A stretch of 64,000 bases of DNA, from contig NZ_FYAU01000005.1 of assembly GCF_900185725.1 (NCBI RefSeq), positions 1 to 64,000 on the forward strand. The letters are read 5' to 3'. A model generated the notes under the pieces. It saw only the letters and a program-made list of their open reading frames with translations, ran no database searches and had not been told where the DNA came from. This document shows positions 7,853 through 17,074 of this stretch, piece by piece; the stretch's first letter is position 1; every line of letters starts with the position of its first letter. A program made the position numbers and the translations under genes. Origin of the DNA: Stappia sp. TSB10P1A. Lineage in GTDB: Bacteria > Pseudomonadota > Alphaproteobacteria > Rhizobiales > Stappiaceae.

Positions 7853-9139
7853 TCACTGCCTGGCGAGGCAGCCGCTCGCGGAAAGGTCGGTGACCGGTGC
7901 CGCCTCGGCGCGCGGGGCGAGGGCCGCGACCACCTTCGCCGCCACCTGGGCGCCAAGCGCGCTGCCCGCCACGTTCGACCAGCGGAAATGAGCCCCGCCA
8001 TAGATGCGCGACTGCGCCTCTTCCTCGGCAAAGGCCCGCAGGCTCGTATAGTCGCCTGCCAGCCCGCGGTCGCCGGCAAAGGTGAAGTGCACCGGTCCGG
8101 TTCCGAACACCGCCTCCAGCGCCCCTTGCGCCGCCGAGCCGTTCGCGCAGTGCTGGCAGGGATACTCCGGGTGGCGCGGCGTCTCCAGCACCGGTGCCCA
8201 ACTCGTGTCCGGGGCGATGTCGGGCCGGCTGAATCCGGCGCCGCCCTCGTGGATGACGGTGATCGGCCGCCAGAAGTTGTAGCGGTACTTGGCCGTCATG
8301 CCGGATATCAGCGTGTCCGACATGGCCAGGGTGAGCAGCGCGAGCGCACGGGCCTCCTCGACCACGGGCAGATCGCAGCGGGAGAGCAGACCCTCGCCGA
8401 TCTGGATCCATGCGGCGGCGCCGGAGCCGGCGTGAAGTCGGGCGATCATCACCTTTTCCGGATCGGTCTGGCTTTCGAGGCCGCCACTCTCACGGACTTC
8501 CGCGAGGTCGCGCTGGAACTGGGCGCTGTCGAGCGACGGCGGCGACGGCGGGAGCAGGGCGTCCGGTGCGGCGAGCACATAGGGACGCATGGCGGAGATG
8601 TTGGGCAGCACCATCGGCTTGTCGGAGGTCCGCCGATAGACGCCCGGAGCCTGCGGCGGCTCGGTATAGTCGCCGCCGAAGTCGGCGCCGTCCGCCGCGC
8701 GGGCCGCCAGCACCGCCTCCGCCGCGCGCTCGCCGAGTGCAAGGCTCGCCGACAAATCGCCGGAGCCCGCATGGCGGGCCAGCAGATCGTCGCGCCGGGC
8801 GGCCAGGGCCTGCACCTGGTCGGGCAGGAAGACGCTCAGGACGCGGAACGCCGCCTCGGACGCGGCCGCCGCCTCCGAACCGCCGGCAAGCGGCTCGCCG
8901 GTCAGCGCATAGGCGGAAAAGCGGCCGGCCACGCCATTGGCCGCATCGAACAGGGCTATGTTGAGGATGGTCAGTCCGCGCAACTGTTCGTGGGGCGACC
9001 AGTTGCTCTCGCGCATCGCCGTGCGGGCGATGTCCTGCCAGTCGAGCGCCACGCCGGCATCCGCCGGATCGGTGGTTGCGAGGGCCGCCGCGAAAGCGGC
9101 GGGCAGAAGGCCAGTCAGGATTGCCGTGGATCGCATCAA
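7853..9139 (-). CDS. vanadium-haloperoxidase / PAP2-like secreted protein
   Basis: A 428-residue protein with a signal peptide (LTGLLPAAFAAALA). The three active-site blocks of the vanadium chloroperoxidase/PAP2 superfamily are visible in the second half: KYRYNFWRP (K-x6-RP), PCQHC in place of PSGH, and SRIYGGAHFRWS for the SRxxxGxHxxxD block, where the final Asp is Ser. These residues bind vanadate or phosphate and include the catalytic His. Homologues with this GGAHFR-type motif are usually periplasmic and of unproven activity: either halide oxidation with H2O2 or acid phosphatase. It is transcribed alone, convergent with the LysR gene. Confidence 0.8.
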   Translation of the reverse strand: MMRSTAILTGLLPAAFAAALATTDPADAGVALDWQDIARTAMRESNWSPHEQLRGLTILNIALFDAANGVAGRFSAYALTGEPLAGGSEAAAASEAAFRVLSVFLPDQVQALAARRDDLLARHAGSGDLSASLALGERAAEAVLAARAADGADFGGDYTEPPQAPGVYRRTSDKPMVLPNISAMRPYVLAAPDALLPPSPPSLDSAQFQRDLAEVRESGGLESQTDPEKVMIARLHAGSGAAAWIQIGEGLLSRCDLPVVEEARALALLTLAMSDTLISGMTAKYRYNFWRPITVIHEGGAGFSRPDIAPDTSWAPVLETPRHPEYPCQHCANGSAAQGALEAVFGTGPVHFTFAGDRGLAGDYTSLRAFAEEEAQSRIYGGAHFRWSNVAGSALGAQVAAKVVAALAPRAEAAPVTDLSASGCLARQ

Positions 9140-9216
9140 GGGTCCTCCGATGGGAATTCCGCAACCTTAGGAGGAAGTTCATCCTTGATGTAGAGCCCTG
9201 GATGTGATGGCGATCC

Positions 9217-10641
9217 TCAGGTTCGCCGAGGGCCGGCCGCCGCCGCGGGCGCCCGCGTCGCGGCCACGAGCGCCATGGCGGCGAGGCTCGCGGCGAGCGC
9301 AAAGGTCGCCTGCATCGCGCTGGCGATCTGGTCCGGGCCGGCGGCCTGGAGCGTGTCGACGCCGGTCGCCAGCGCAAAGATCGTCCCCATCACCGAGGCC
9401 CCGGTGACGAGGCCGAGATTGCGCGACAGGTTGAGCATCGCCGAGGTGACGCCGAGCGTGTCGGCCGGCGCGTCTTGCAGCACGGCGGTGTTGTTCGCCG
9501 CCTGGAACAGCGCGTAGCCCGAGGTCATCACGGCAAGCGGCAGCACATAGGCGGCAATGCCGAGGCTCGCCGGCAGCAGGGACAGCAGGAGCGCGCCGGC
9601 GCAGAGCGCGATGAGGCCGGCGACGCTCGTCGTTTGCGCCCCGACCCGATCAACGAGGCGTCCCGAGGGAACTCCGGCAATCGCGGCCACCGCCGGGCCG
9701 ACGGACATCGCCAGGCCGATCGCGGTCGGGCCGAGCCCGAGCCCCCCGGCCAGATAGAACGGGCCGACAACGAGGGTGGCCATCATGATCGTCGAGACCA
9801 GCACGTTCATCACCAGCCCGCTTGCAAGTCGCCCCCTCGCAAGGAGGCCGATGCGGATGAGCGGGGCGGCAACCCGGCTCTCGACGGCGAGGAAGACGGC
9901 CGCGCCGGCAAGGGCTATGCCGAACAGGGCGGGCGAGACTGCTCCGCGGGTGCTCGTCATCGACAGCGCATAGGCGGCAAGGGTTGCGCCGAGCAGAAAC
10001 GTGCCGGCAAGATCGAAGCGCGGCCGGCCGGCCGCAGCGTCCCGGGGCGGATCGGCGGGCAGCGCGACGGCGGTGAGCGCGACCGCACCAAGCCCGAGCG
10101 GTACCATGACCAGGAACACCGCGGGCCAGCCGGCCGCCTCGATCAGTGCCCCTCCGAACGAGGGGCCGAGCGCCGTGCCGACGGCCGACAGGCTGCCGAG
10201 CAGGCCCATCGCACCGCCCGTCCGCTCGCGAGGCACGACCTGTCCGACCATGGCCATGGCGAGCGCCATCATGGCGGCGGAGCCGGCGCCCTGTAGCGCC
10301 CGGGCGGCGATCAGGACCGGCAGCGACGGGGCCAGCGCGCAGAGCAGCGAGGCCGCCGAAAACAGTGTCAACCCGGCAAGAAGCAACCGGCGGCGCCCGA
10401 ACAGGTCGCCGAGCCGGCCGATGCTGACGATCAGCGTGGTAACGGCCAGCAGATAGGCGATCACCACCCATTGCACCTGCGCGAAAGGAGCATCGAAGGC
10501 CTCCGCCAGCATCGGCAGGGCCACGTTGGCGATGCTGACGCCGATGGCGGAGAGCAGGGCCGACAGGCCAAGTGCCGCAACGGCAAAGCGCGGCGCGCCG
10601 ATAGAACCTGTTTCGGAGAGGGTGGTACGGCCTTCGCTCAC
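9217..10641 (-). CDS. MFS drug efflux transporter (DHA2-like, 14 TM)
   Basis: A 474-residue major facilitator with many membrane spans. Diagnostic pieces are GRLGDLFGRRRLLLAG (the loop 2-3 motif A), RALQGAGSAAMMAL (motif B region) and LGPSFGGALIEAAGW (motif C, the antiporter signature). It should export toxic organic compounds in exchange for protons. I chose the GTG at 10641 because a perfect AGGAGG (10655-10650) sits 8 bases upstream; residues before it look noncoding. It is followed, going upstream, by DUF2798, DUF2938 and methyltransferase genes in one tightly packed unit, divergent from a LysR gene that may control it. Confidence 0.88.
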   Translation of the reverse strand: MSEGRTTLSETGSIGAPRFAVAALGLSALLSAIGVSIANVALPMLAEAFDAPFAQVQWVVIAYLLAVTTLIVSIGRLGDLFGRRRLLLAGLTLFSAASLLCALAPSLPVLIAARALQGAGSAAMMALAMAMVGQVVPRERTGGAMGLLGSLSAVGTALGPSFGGALIEAAGWPAVFLVMVPLGLGAVALTAVALPADPPRDAAAGRPRFDLAGTFLLGATLAAYALSMTSTRGAVSPALFGIALAGAAVFLAVESRVAAPLIRIGLLARGRLASGLVMNVLVSTIMMATLVVGPFYLAGGLGLGPTAIGLAMSVGPAVAAIAGVPSGRLVDRVGAQTTSVAGLIALCAGALLLSLLPASLGIAAYVLPLAVMTSGYALFQAANNTAVLQDAPADTLGVTSAMLNLSRNLGLVTGASVMGTIFALATGVDTLQAAGPDQIASAMQATFALAASLAAMALVAATRAPAAAAGPRRT

Positions 10642-10660
10642 GATATCGGCCTCCTGCAGG

Positions 10661-10894
10661 TCACGCCCGCTGCGGGGGAAACAGTCGGTTGACGGCCCGC
10701 CGCGCCAGCGGGGCAACCACCAGCACGACCGGGAAGGCGACAACCCACGACGACAGCCAGCCGCCAAGCCAGATCGGCACGAAACCGTCGTCAAGGCCGA
10801 TGGCACGGGCTGTGGCGATGCCGGAGACGATGAGCGACATCATCCCGGACAAGAGAAAACCGAAGGCAATCGGTGCAAGGCGGTGCTGGGTCAT
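10661..10894 (-). CDS. DUF2798 small membrane protein
   Basis: A 77-residue protein with two hydrophobic segments (IAFGFLLSGMMSLIVSGIATA and a second starting WLGGWLSSWVVAFP), ending in basic residues. The layout and the SGIATARAIG piece match the DUF2798 family of two-span inner-membrane proteins, which has no known biochemical role. Its start overlaps the stop of the DUF2938 gene by 4 bp, and the efflux pump starts 19 bp downstream, so it belongs to the same operon. It may be an accessory of the pump, but that is a guess. Confidence 0.75.
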   Translation of the reverse strand: MTQHRLAPIAFGFLLSGMMSLIVSGIATARAIGLDDGFVPIWLGGWLSSWVVAFPVVLVVAPLARRAVNRLFPPQRA

Positions 10895-11457
10895 GAGGCT
10901 CGATCTTCGTGTGTTGAGGGGGATGCCGGAGTGATGGGAGCGGTCGCGGCGGCCAGGCCCCAATGGCTGCGGGCCTGGCAGACGAGCCAGCCGGCGGCGA
11001 ACAGGCCGACGCCGAAAACGGCGTGTCCGGACAGGCTGCGCATGCGGCCGGCCAAGGGATCGGGCGTCAGGCTCGCGGCAATGCCCGAGCCCATGGCCGG
11101 CTGCATCAGCAGGAACGGCGCGACGACGGACGCCACGCCGAAGGCGAGGGCCGGCAGCAGGGTCGGCCGTGCCAGCCATCCCCGCCCGACGAGGGCCACG
11201 AACAGAACCCCGAAGACAGCGCCGACCAGGTAGTGGGCGCTCCAGCCGATCACCACCTCGCCGGCGACGGGCGCGCTGGTGCGGATCGAGTCATGGAGGA
11301 ACTGCCCCTCGCTCATATGGCCGATCCAGCGACCGACCGGCGCCATGCTCGCCGGCCGCATGCCGAACAGGGTCGATCCGATCAGCGTCCACAGATCAAG
11401 GACGGCGGTCGCGGCAAGGCCGAGTCCGGCCGCGGCGGCGACATCCCGGGCATTCAT
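10891..11457 (-). CDS. DUF2938-like membrane protein
   Basis: A 188-residue membrane protein with four or five hydrophobic stretches and short loops; WTLIGSTLFGMRPASMAPVG, WIGHM near residue 50 and GWSAHYLVGAVFGVLF are typical of the DUF2938 family. No catalytic motif is evident. I chose the ATG at 11457, which has a GGAGG a few bases upstream, rather than an earlier Arg-rich stretch that overlaps the methyltransferase. It overlaps both neighbours by 4 bp (ATGA), so the methyltransferase, DUF2938 and DUF2798 genes are translationally coupled. Confidence 0.7.
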   Translation of the reverse strand: MNARDVAAAAGLGLAATAVLDLWTLIGSTLFGMRPASMAPVGRWIGHMSEGQFLHDSIRTSAPVAGEVVIGWSAHYLVGAVFGVLFVALVGRGWLARPTLLPALAFGVASVVAPFLLMQPAMGSGIAASLTPDPLAGRMRSLSGHAVFGVGLFAAGWLVCQARSHWGLAAATAPITPASPSTHEDRAS

Positions 11458-12068
11458 GCCGCCGCCTCCGCGCTCGTGGCGCGCCTTGCGCGCACCACGC
11501 AATCGATCGCGGTGCCCCCGTGCGCGTGACGCTCGACCGTTCCGGCGGCCTCGATCAGGAGCCCGCCGTCCAGTGCGGCCGTGACATCATCGGCGGAGTA
11601 GAGCACGGCCGGGTCACGCGGGCCGCCGGAGCCATGCGTCAAGTTGCTCGTGTCGTGGCCGACGAGCAGCAGCGTACCGCCGGGCGCGGTGGCTGTGGCC
11701 GCCCGTTGCAGGATCGGGCCGAGCTCGAATTGCGGGATCTGCAGATAGGCGATCAGGACGAGATCATAGGCACCCGAGTGCGGCTCGAACTGGCGCAGGT
11801 CCGCGCTCTCGAACCGCACGTGCTCGCCGACGCCGTGGTGGGCTGCGGCCGCTTCGGCCTTGGCCAGTGCGACGTCCGAGAAGTCGACCGCGTGTACTTT
11901 CCAGCCGCGCCCGGCGAGCCAGAGGGCATTGCGCCCTTCGCCGGCGGCGAGATCGAGCGCACGACCTGGAAGAAGCCCGGCAGCCTCGCCCGCGACCCAG
12001 GCGTTCGGCTCCAGCGTCCAGATGAACTCGCTCGTGTCATAGCGTCTGTTCCAGTCCTCGCGTTCCAT
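11454..12068 (-). CDS. class I SAM-dependent methyltransferase (TehB-like)
   Basis: A 204-residue cytoplasmic enzyme. The SAM-binding motif I is ALDLAAGEGRNALWLA, followed by the acidic strand end VHAVDFSDVAL (motif II) and the post-motif LVLIAYL. The N-terminal WNRRYDTSEFIWTLEPN resembles TehB/thiopurine-type methyltransferases that detoxify metalloids or thiols. Its position as first gene of an operon with a drug-efflux pump fits a detoxification role. Substrate unknown. The divergent LysR gene begins 150 bp away. Confidence 0.8.
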   Translation of the reverse strand: MEREDWNRRYDTSEFIWTLEPNAWVAGEAAGLLPGRALDLAAGEGRNALWLAGRGWKVHAVDFSDVALAKAEAAAAHHGVGEHVRFESADLRQFEPHSGAYDLVLIAYLQIPQFELGPILQRAATATAPGGTLLLVGHDTSNLTHGSGGPRDPAVLYSADDVTAALDGGLLIEAAGTVERHAHGGTAIDCVVRARRATSAEAAA

Positions 12069-12220
12069 GCCGCGCGCCTCCGTGGTCTTGCTCAGCGGCG
12101 CCAGCCGCTATGGCTCGCCGGATCGGGGCTGGCCTTCGCGGCCGGCTTCCGTCATCAATAGAGCGCAGCGATGACTGGCGGAACGCGCAAGGATCTCAGG
12201 TCATCATTGCATCTGACGCC

Positions 12221-13198
12221 ATGTTCTCGCAGAGCTCGCGGAGCGACGCCGTGTTCCGTCCGGACCTGAACCTGCTTGTTACGCTTGATGTCCTCCTGTC
12301 GGAGGGCAGCGTCGCGGCCGCGGCGAAGCGGCTGCGGCTCAGCCCCTCGGCGATGAGCCGGCAGCTCGCACGGCTGCGCGAGGTCACAGGGGATCCGCTT
12401 CTGGTGCGCGCTGGGCGCGGCCTGGTTCCGACACCGCGGGCGATCGAGCTCGCACCTCTTGCGGCCACTCTGGTGCGCGATGCCGAGGAGATGCTGCGCC
12501 CCGCGCAGCGCCTCGACCTCGCCGGGCTGGTGCGGCGGTTCACCTTGCGCGTGACGGATGGGTTCCTGGAGAATTTCGGGCCGGCCCTGATCGCGCGCGT
12601 CGAGGCGCAGGCGCCCGGCGTCCGGTTGCGCTTCGTGCAGAAGACGGACCGGGACAGCGCCCCTTTGCGCGACGGCTCCGTGGATCTGGAGACCGGCGTC
12701 GTCGGGCGTCACCATGGCCCCGAACTCATGACCCAGGCGCTGTTTCGTGACCGCTTCGTCGCGGTGGTGCGCCCGGGCCATCCTCTCGCGGACGGTATTG
12801 TGACACCGGAGTGCTATGCTGCGGCCCGTCATGTTCTGGTCTCGCGCAAGGGCGTGGAGCGCACCCATGTGGACGAGGTGCTCGCGACACTCGGCCTGAC
12901 GCGGGCGATCGCGACGGTGGTGGGGAGCTTCTCGGCGGCGCTCGCCCTTGCTGGCGCGACCGACCTTGTCGCCACCGTGCCGGAGCGCCACACCGGCTCC
13001 CTGCGCGATCGGCTGATCACTTTCGCTGTTCCCGTTGCTCTGCCGGAGATCACCGTTTCGCTGCTTTGGCATCCGCGTCACGATGCCGATCTCGCCCACC
13101 GCTGGCTGCGTGGCTGCGTGCGGGAAATATGCTCCAGCGGTGCGGTCCCGGAGGCAGACCCCGCCCCCGAGGCGCCGGTTGGGGTATCCCCGGCGTAG
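12221..13198 (+). CDS. LysR-family transcriptional regulator
   Basis: A 325-residue regulator. The helix-turn-helix region follows FRPDLNLLVTLDVLLSEGSV and AAAKRLRLSPSAMSRQLARL, the NodD/LeuO-like subgroup with the DLNLL opening, and the effector domain runs from about residue 100. The ATG at 12221 starts MFSQSSRSDAVFR; upstream in-frame codons look like leader sequence. It is divergent from the methyltransferase-DUF2938-DUF2798-efflux operon, the usual LysR arrangement, so it most likely controls that operon in response to a toxic compound. Confidence 0.87.
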   Translation: MFSQSSRSDAVFRPDLNLLVTLDVLLSEGSVAAAAKRLRLSPSAMSRQLARLREVTGDPLLVRAGRGLVPTPRAIELAPLAATLVRDAEEMLRPAQRLDLAGLVRRFTLRVTDGFLENFGPALIARVEAQAPGVRLRFVQKTDRDSAPLRDGSVDLETGVVGRHHGPELMTQALFRDRFVAVVRPGHPLADGIVTPECYAAARHVLVSRKGVERTHVDEVLATLGLTRAIATVVGSFSAALALAGATDLVATVPERHTGSLRDRLITFAVPVALPEITVSLLWHPRHDADLAHRWLRGCVREICSSGAVPEADPAPEAPVGVSPA

Positions 13199-13218
13199 AC
13201 CGCCTCTCGCCAGAATTA

Positions 13219-14436
13219 TCAGGCCACGACCTGGCTCTCTTGCCGGCAGGAGGCCTTCAGGAAGGTCAGGAATGCCTTCTGGACCGGCCCCGGCTGCCAA
13301 TCGGCTCTCGTGGTCACACCGATCGACCGGCTGGTCTCGGGCAGCGGGAACGGAACCACCTTCAGCAGGTTCAAGCGCTCGTCGATCACGATCTGGCGCA
13401 GCGACAGCAATGTCAGCCGGTCGCTCTCGGCAAGGATGCCGCGCGTGGCCACCAGCGAGCTGGTTTCGATATTCGCGCGGGGACGGCAAGGTGTGTCGGC
13501 AAACAGCATGTCGAAGGCGCGCCGTACGGGCGTCCCCGCGCGGGGGATCACCCAGTCGTACTGCGAGAGCATCTCCCGGGTGACGTGCGGCGCGTTCAGC
13601 AATGGATGGCCGGCACGGGCGATGATCGCATAAGGGTCGGAAAAGAGGGGTTCTTCGACGACGTCCGTCGCCGGTGGCGGCTGGCGGAGGGCACCGAGAA
13701 GGAAATCCACGGTGCCATGACGAAGGTCGTTGAGGACGGTCTCATAGGGGCCGTCGATGACTTCCACCTTCGCTTCCGGGTGCTGTTTCAACAGGCTGTT
13801 GATCGCCCGCGGGAGAATGAGCGTGCGCGACAGCGGCAGGGATGCGACGGCAACGCGCCCGGCAACCTGTCCCTTGAGCGCATCGATCTCCTCCGCAGCG
13901 AGGTCCAGTTCACGCAACGCGACACGAAGCCGGCGCGCGAGTTCCTGTCCGACGCGGTTTGCGCTCACGCCCCATGACGAGCGCACGAAGAGCCGCCTGC
14001 CGACAATCTTCTCCAGATCGCGCGCCGACCGATTGAGGGACGGTTCGGCGATCTGCAGCCGGCGCGCGGCGACGCTGAACGATCCGGCTTCGGCAACTGC
14101 AATGAACGCCCGCATCTGGGGATAAGTGAGACGGTTCAGGACCGCGGCGGCAACCTCCGGGTTGCGCCCTCCGGCAGCGCCCATGCCCTGCGAGATTGCC
14201 GTCACGCTTTGCCGGAAGAAGCGGGTCACCCGGGCTTCGAGCGCTGTCCCCGCATCCGTTGCATAGGTCCCGTTCGCCCGCCTCGTCAGCAGCGACGCGT
14301 CGAAGTGCTTCTCCAACTGCTTCATCGCCTGGGTGACGGCAGGCTGGGTGAGGCTGACCGCCTGGGCGGCGAGATTGATGCTGTTGTGCCTGAACACGGC
14401 CTCGAAGGCGCGCAGGTGGCGCAAATTCGGGATCAC
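13219..14436 (-). CDS. LysR-type regulator with two DNA-binding domains
   Basis: A 405-residue protein, about 100 longer than normal LysR regulators. Residues 4-62 form a complete LysR winged helix-turn-helix (RHLRAFEAVFRH, NLAAQAVSLTQPAVTQAM). After a linker of about 40 residues, residues 103-162 form a second one (YPQMRAFIAVAEAGSF, VAARRLQIAEPSLNRSA), followed by a normal effector-binding domain (VAGRVAVASLPLSRTLIL onward). I chose the GTG at 14436, preceded by a GGAG with 7-base spacing, rather than a TTG at 14475. It is divergent from galB and so is the likely regulator of the PDC/oxalomesaconate genes. Confidence 0.85.
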   Translation of the reverse strand: MIPNLRHLRAFEAVFRHNSINLAAQAVSLTQPAVTQAMKQLEKHFDASLLTRRANGTYATDAGTALEARVTRFFRQSVTAISQGMGAAGGRNPEVAAAVLNRLTYPQMRAFIAVAEAGSFSVAARRLQIAEPSLNRSARDLEKIVGRRLFVRSSWGVSANRVGQELARRLRVALRELDLAAEEIDALKGQVAGRVAVASLPLSRTLILPRAINSLLKQHPEAKVEVIDGPYETVLNDLRHGTVDFLLGALRQPPPATDVVEEPLFSDPYAIIARAGHPLLNAPHVTREMLSQYDWVIPRAGTPVRRAFDMLFADTPCRPRANIETSSLVATRGILAESDRLTLLSLRQIVIDERLNLLKVVPFPLPETSRSIGVTTRADWQPGPVQKAFLTFLKASCRQESQVVA

Positions 14437-14568
14437 CCTCGTTCTCCAGCGTTTTCTCGCAACCGCACTTCGCAATTTCTTATATCCCTTACCACGCCTT
14501 TGATTAGCGAGGCTCCCTTTTTCCTGTCAGGTCATGTGCAGATGACAGCAAGGGAAAATCGCGGTCTG
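14437..14568. promoter_or_regulatory. divergent regulator/galB intergenic region
   Basis: 132 bases between the double-HTH LysR gene and galB. It contains an AT-rich stretch (about 14473-14510, with TTTCTTATATCC and TTTGATTAG), the natural place for a LysR operator of the T-N11-A type and for the galB promoter. I cannot define the boxes with certainty. Confidence 0.4.
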
Positions 14569-15303
14569 ATGAGCAAGAAAACGGCTTTGGTGGTGAGTGC
14601 CCATTCCGCAGACTTCGTGTGGCGCGCAGGCGGTGCGATCGCGCTTCATGCCCGAAAGGGTTATGAGGTGACGGTGGTCTGCCTGTCCTTCGGCGAGCGC
14701 GGTGAATCGGCCAAGCTCTGGAAGGTGCCGGGTTTCACGGTCGAGGCGGTGAAGGAGAACCGCAAGCGGGAGGCGGAGAGAGCCGCCGACGCGCTCGGCG
14801 TTGCGGATATTCAGTTCTACGATCTCGGCGACTATCCGCTGACCATTCCCGACGAAGCGTTCCACAGGCTCGTCGATCTCTACCGCGCCATCAGGCCGGA
14901 ATTCGTCCTGACGCATTCGCGCAAGGACCCTTATAACTTCGACCATCCGCTGACGACGGAGTTTGCCCAGCATGCGCGCGTCATTGCCCAGGCGCATGGC
15001 CATAAGCCGGGTGAAAAGGTCCTGGGCGCGCCGCCGGTCTATCTCTTCGAGCCGCACCAGCCCGAGCAATGCGACTGGAAGCCCAACTTCCTGCTCGACA
15101 TCACGCAGGTCTGGGACAGGAAGCGGGCCGCCATCGAATGTATGGAAGGCCAGGAACACTTGTGGGAATATTATACCCGCGTCGCGCTTCAGCGGGGTGT
15201 CCAGGCCTCCCGCAATTCCGACTACAAGATCGCATACGGGGAAGGCTACGAAGCGGTCTTCCCGCATGTGACGGGCGAACTCGGTCACGGGGCGGTGGCA
15301 TGA
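14569..15303 (+). CDS. galB: 4-oxalomesaconate hydratase, PIG-L family
   Basis: A 244-residue zinc enzyme of the PIG-L deacetylase fold. The N-terminal [17 protein letters not shown] is the GalB form of the metal motif (His and Asp ligands), with [10 protein letters not shown] as the later His ligand. GalB hydrates 4-oxalomesaconate to 4-carboxy-4-hydroxy-2-oxoadipate in gallate and protocatechuate-4,5 degradation in the cytoplasm. The aldolase gene follows with a 4-bp overlap, and the tautomerase and lactonase lie in the same island. An in-frame start about 10 codons earlier is possible. A plain deacetylase is less likely given the neighbours. Confidence 0.85.
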   Translation: MSKKTALVVSAHSADFVWRAGGAIALHARKGYEVTVVCLSFGERGESAKLWKVPGFTVEAVKENRKREAERAADALGVADIQFYDLGDYPLTIPDEAFHRLVDLYRAIRPEFVLTHSRKDPYNFDHPLTTEFAQHARVIAQAHGHKPGEKVLGAPPVYLFEPHQPEQCDWKPNFLLDITQVWDRKRAAIECMEGQEHLWEYYTRVALQRGVQASRNSDYKIAYGEGYEAVFPHVTGELGHGAVA

Positions 15304-15971
15304 GCGTCGTCGTCACCTCCGTGGAGCGCCCACCCCTTGCGGTGGTGGACGCGCTTGCCGAGCCAGGCGTTGCCACCGTGCACGAGGCGCAGGGACGCAT
15401 CGGCCTCCTGCAGTCTCACATGCGCCCGATCTATCGCGGCGCGCGCGTGGCGGGAACCGCCGTCACGGTCTCGATCCCACCCGCCGACAACTGGATGCTG
15501 CATGTGGCGGTGGAGCAATGCAGCGAAGGCGACATTCTCGTGGTGTCGCCGACATCGCCCTGCGATGCCGGCTATTTCGGCGAACTGCTCGCCTGCTCGC
15601 TCAAGGTGCGCGGCGTGCGCGGGCTGATCATCGAGGCGGGCGTGCGGGACGTGCGCGAGCTCGAGGAGGCCGGGTTCCCCGTCTGGTCTAAGGCGATCTC
15701 CGCCCAGGGAACGGTCAAGGAAACGCTCGGGTCGATCAACATACCGATCGTGTGTGCCGGTCAGACGATCGAGCCGGGCGACGTGATCGTGGCCGACGAT
15801 GACGGTGTCGTCGTCGTCCGTCGGCTCGACGCCGAGGACGTGCTGCGGAAGAGCAAGGCGCGCCTGGAGAAGGAAGCCGAAACCCGCAAGCGGCTGCTGG
15901 CCGGCGAGTTGGGGCTCGATATCTACGGCATGCGCCAACGGCTGAAGGAAAAGGGGCTGCAGTATCGCTGA
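15300..15971 (+). CDS. ligK: 4-carboxy-4-hydroxy-2-oxoadipate aldolase / oxaloacetate decarboxylase
   Basis: A 223-residue protein of the RraA-like class II aldolase family (LigK/GalC/ProA). Diagnostic are [13 protein letters not shown] near the N-terminus, [10 protein letters not shown], and [20 protein letters not shown], which holds the Arg-Asp pair that binds pyruvate and Mg2+. It cleaves CHA to pyruvate plus oxaloacetate and can decarboxylate oxaloacetate. The charged C-terminal helix ([24 protein letters not shown]) fits the hexameric family. Start overlaps the galB stop in ATGA. Confidence 0.88.
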   Translation: MSVVVTSVERPPLAVVDALAEPGVATVHEAQGRIGLLQSHMRPIYRGARVAGTAVTVSIPPADNWMLHVAVEQCSEGDILVVSPTSPCDAGYFGELLACSLKVRGVRGLIIEAGVRDVRELEEAGFPVWSKAISAQGTVKETLGSINIPIVCAGQTIEPGDVIVADDDGVVVVRRLDAEDVLRKSKARLEKEAETRKRLLAGELGLDIYGMRQRLKEKGLQYR

Positions 15972-16170
15972 CGCTGGTGTGGTGGATTTGACAGACGCCT
16001 CGTTCCGGTGGCGACCGCCCGAACGTCTTTCAGATTCGAAAACCACATTGGAAACATAAACTTGCCAGTCATCTCCTGAATCTGAGTTCGTACAGGGCAT
16101 GCCGCCAGGTGTGACGAACTTCAGCTTCGGGTGACTGGGTCGGCGCCTGCGGCCGGGAGGACAGACTGTC

Positions 16171-17073
16171 GTGACCATCATCGCGTTCATCGGTTTCGGC
16201 GAGGCCGCTCAAGCCATCGCCGCGGATCTCAACAAGGCTGACGGCGTCTCCCGCCTGCTCGCCTATGACCTTCGTTTCGCGAACGCAGCGGGGGATCTGC
16301 AAGAGGCAGCCCTGGCTCGCGGTGTCGAGCCGCTGGCGGATATCGCCGGCATCGGGGAGGCCGAGATCGTGCTGTCGCTCGTGGTCGGCGCGGCCGCGAT
16401 ACCCGTTGCCCGCAGCGCGGCTCCCCACCTGCGGGAGGGGCAGGTCTATGTCGATCTCAACTCGATCGGCCCGCAGGCCAAGGCGCAGGTCGGTGAGGCG
16501 CTGGCCAAGGCGGGAGGGGGCGCCTTCGTCGAGGGCGCGGTGATGGCGCGCGTCCCGCCCTTTGGCAGCCGCGTTCCGATCCTGACTGCGGGACGCTGCG
16601 CGGCGGATGTCGCGGAACGGCTCAATGCGATCGGCATGTGCTGCGAGGCCGTGGGCGAGCGGATCGGTCAGGCTTCGGCCGTCAAGATGATCCGCTCCGT
16701 CATGATCAAGGGGGTGGAGGCACTCCTGATCGAGAGCCTGACGGCCGCCGAGCGGGCCGGGGTCACCGAGCGCATCCTGGAGTCGATCACCGAGACCTTT
16801 CCGGGCATCGATTGGCGCGAGACCGCCACCTATTATATCGGCCGCACGCACCAGCATGGCGCCCGCCGCGTCACGGAAATGAACGAATCCGCCGAGACCC
16901 TGCGGGGCCTGGGTGTGGAGCCGGTCCTGTCGAACGCCATCGCAGCCACCATTGCGAACGCCCATGCGCGGCTTGCTTCGGCTGTGCTGCCGCCGAACAC
17001 CCACTACGAGGCTTTGCTGCACGTTCTTGCGCAGGACAGCGTGGCGGCAATGGTCTCGGACGGGGGACGGTGA
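16171..17073 (+). CDS. NAD(P)-dependent dehydrogenase, 6PGDH-like with DUF1932
   Basis: A 300-residue protein. The N-terminal Rossmann domain has IAFIGFGEAAQAIAADL, the GxGxxA dinucleotide motif, and a beta-hydroxyacid-dehydrogenase-like order of later motifs (GAVMARVPPFGSRVPILTAG). The C-terminal half is the helical DUF1932 domain (SAVKMIRSVMIKGVEALL, a likely catalytic Lys in KMIRS). Start is GTG with a GGGAGG 10 bases upstream. It lies between the aldolase and the TTT transporter, 1 bp before tctA. It might oxidise a hydroxy-acid entering the oxalomesaconate route; it is not of the LigC family, so its exact substrate is open. Confidence 0.75.
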   Translation: MTIIAFIGFGEAAQAIAADLNKADGVSRLLAYDLRFANAAGDLQEAALARGVEPLADIAGIGEAEIVLSLVVGAAAIPVARSAAPHLREGQVYVDLNSIGPQAKAQVGEALAKAGGGAFVEGAVMARVPPFGSRVPILTAGRCAADVAERLNAIGMCCEAVGERIGQASAVKMIRSVMIKGVEALLIESLTAAERAGVTERILESITETFPGIDWRETATYYIGRTHQHGARRVTEMNESAETLRGLGVEPVLSNAIAATIANAHARLASAVLPPNTHYEALLHVLAQDSVAAMVSDGGR

Positions 17074-17074
17074 C

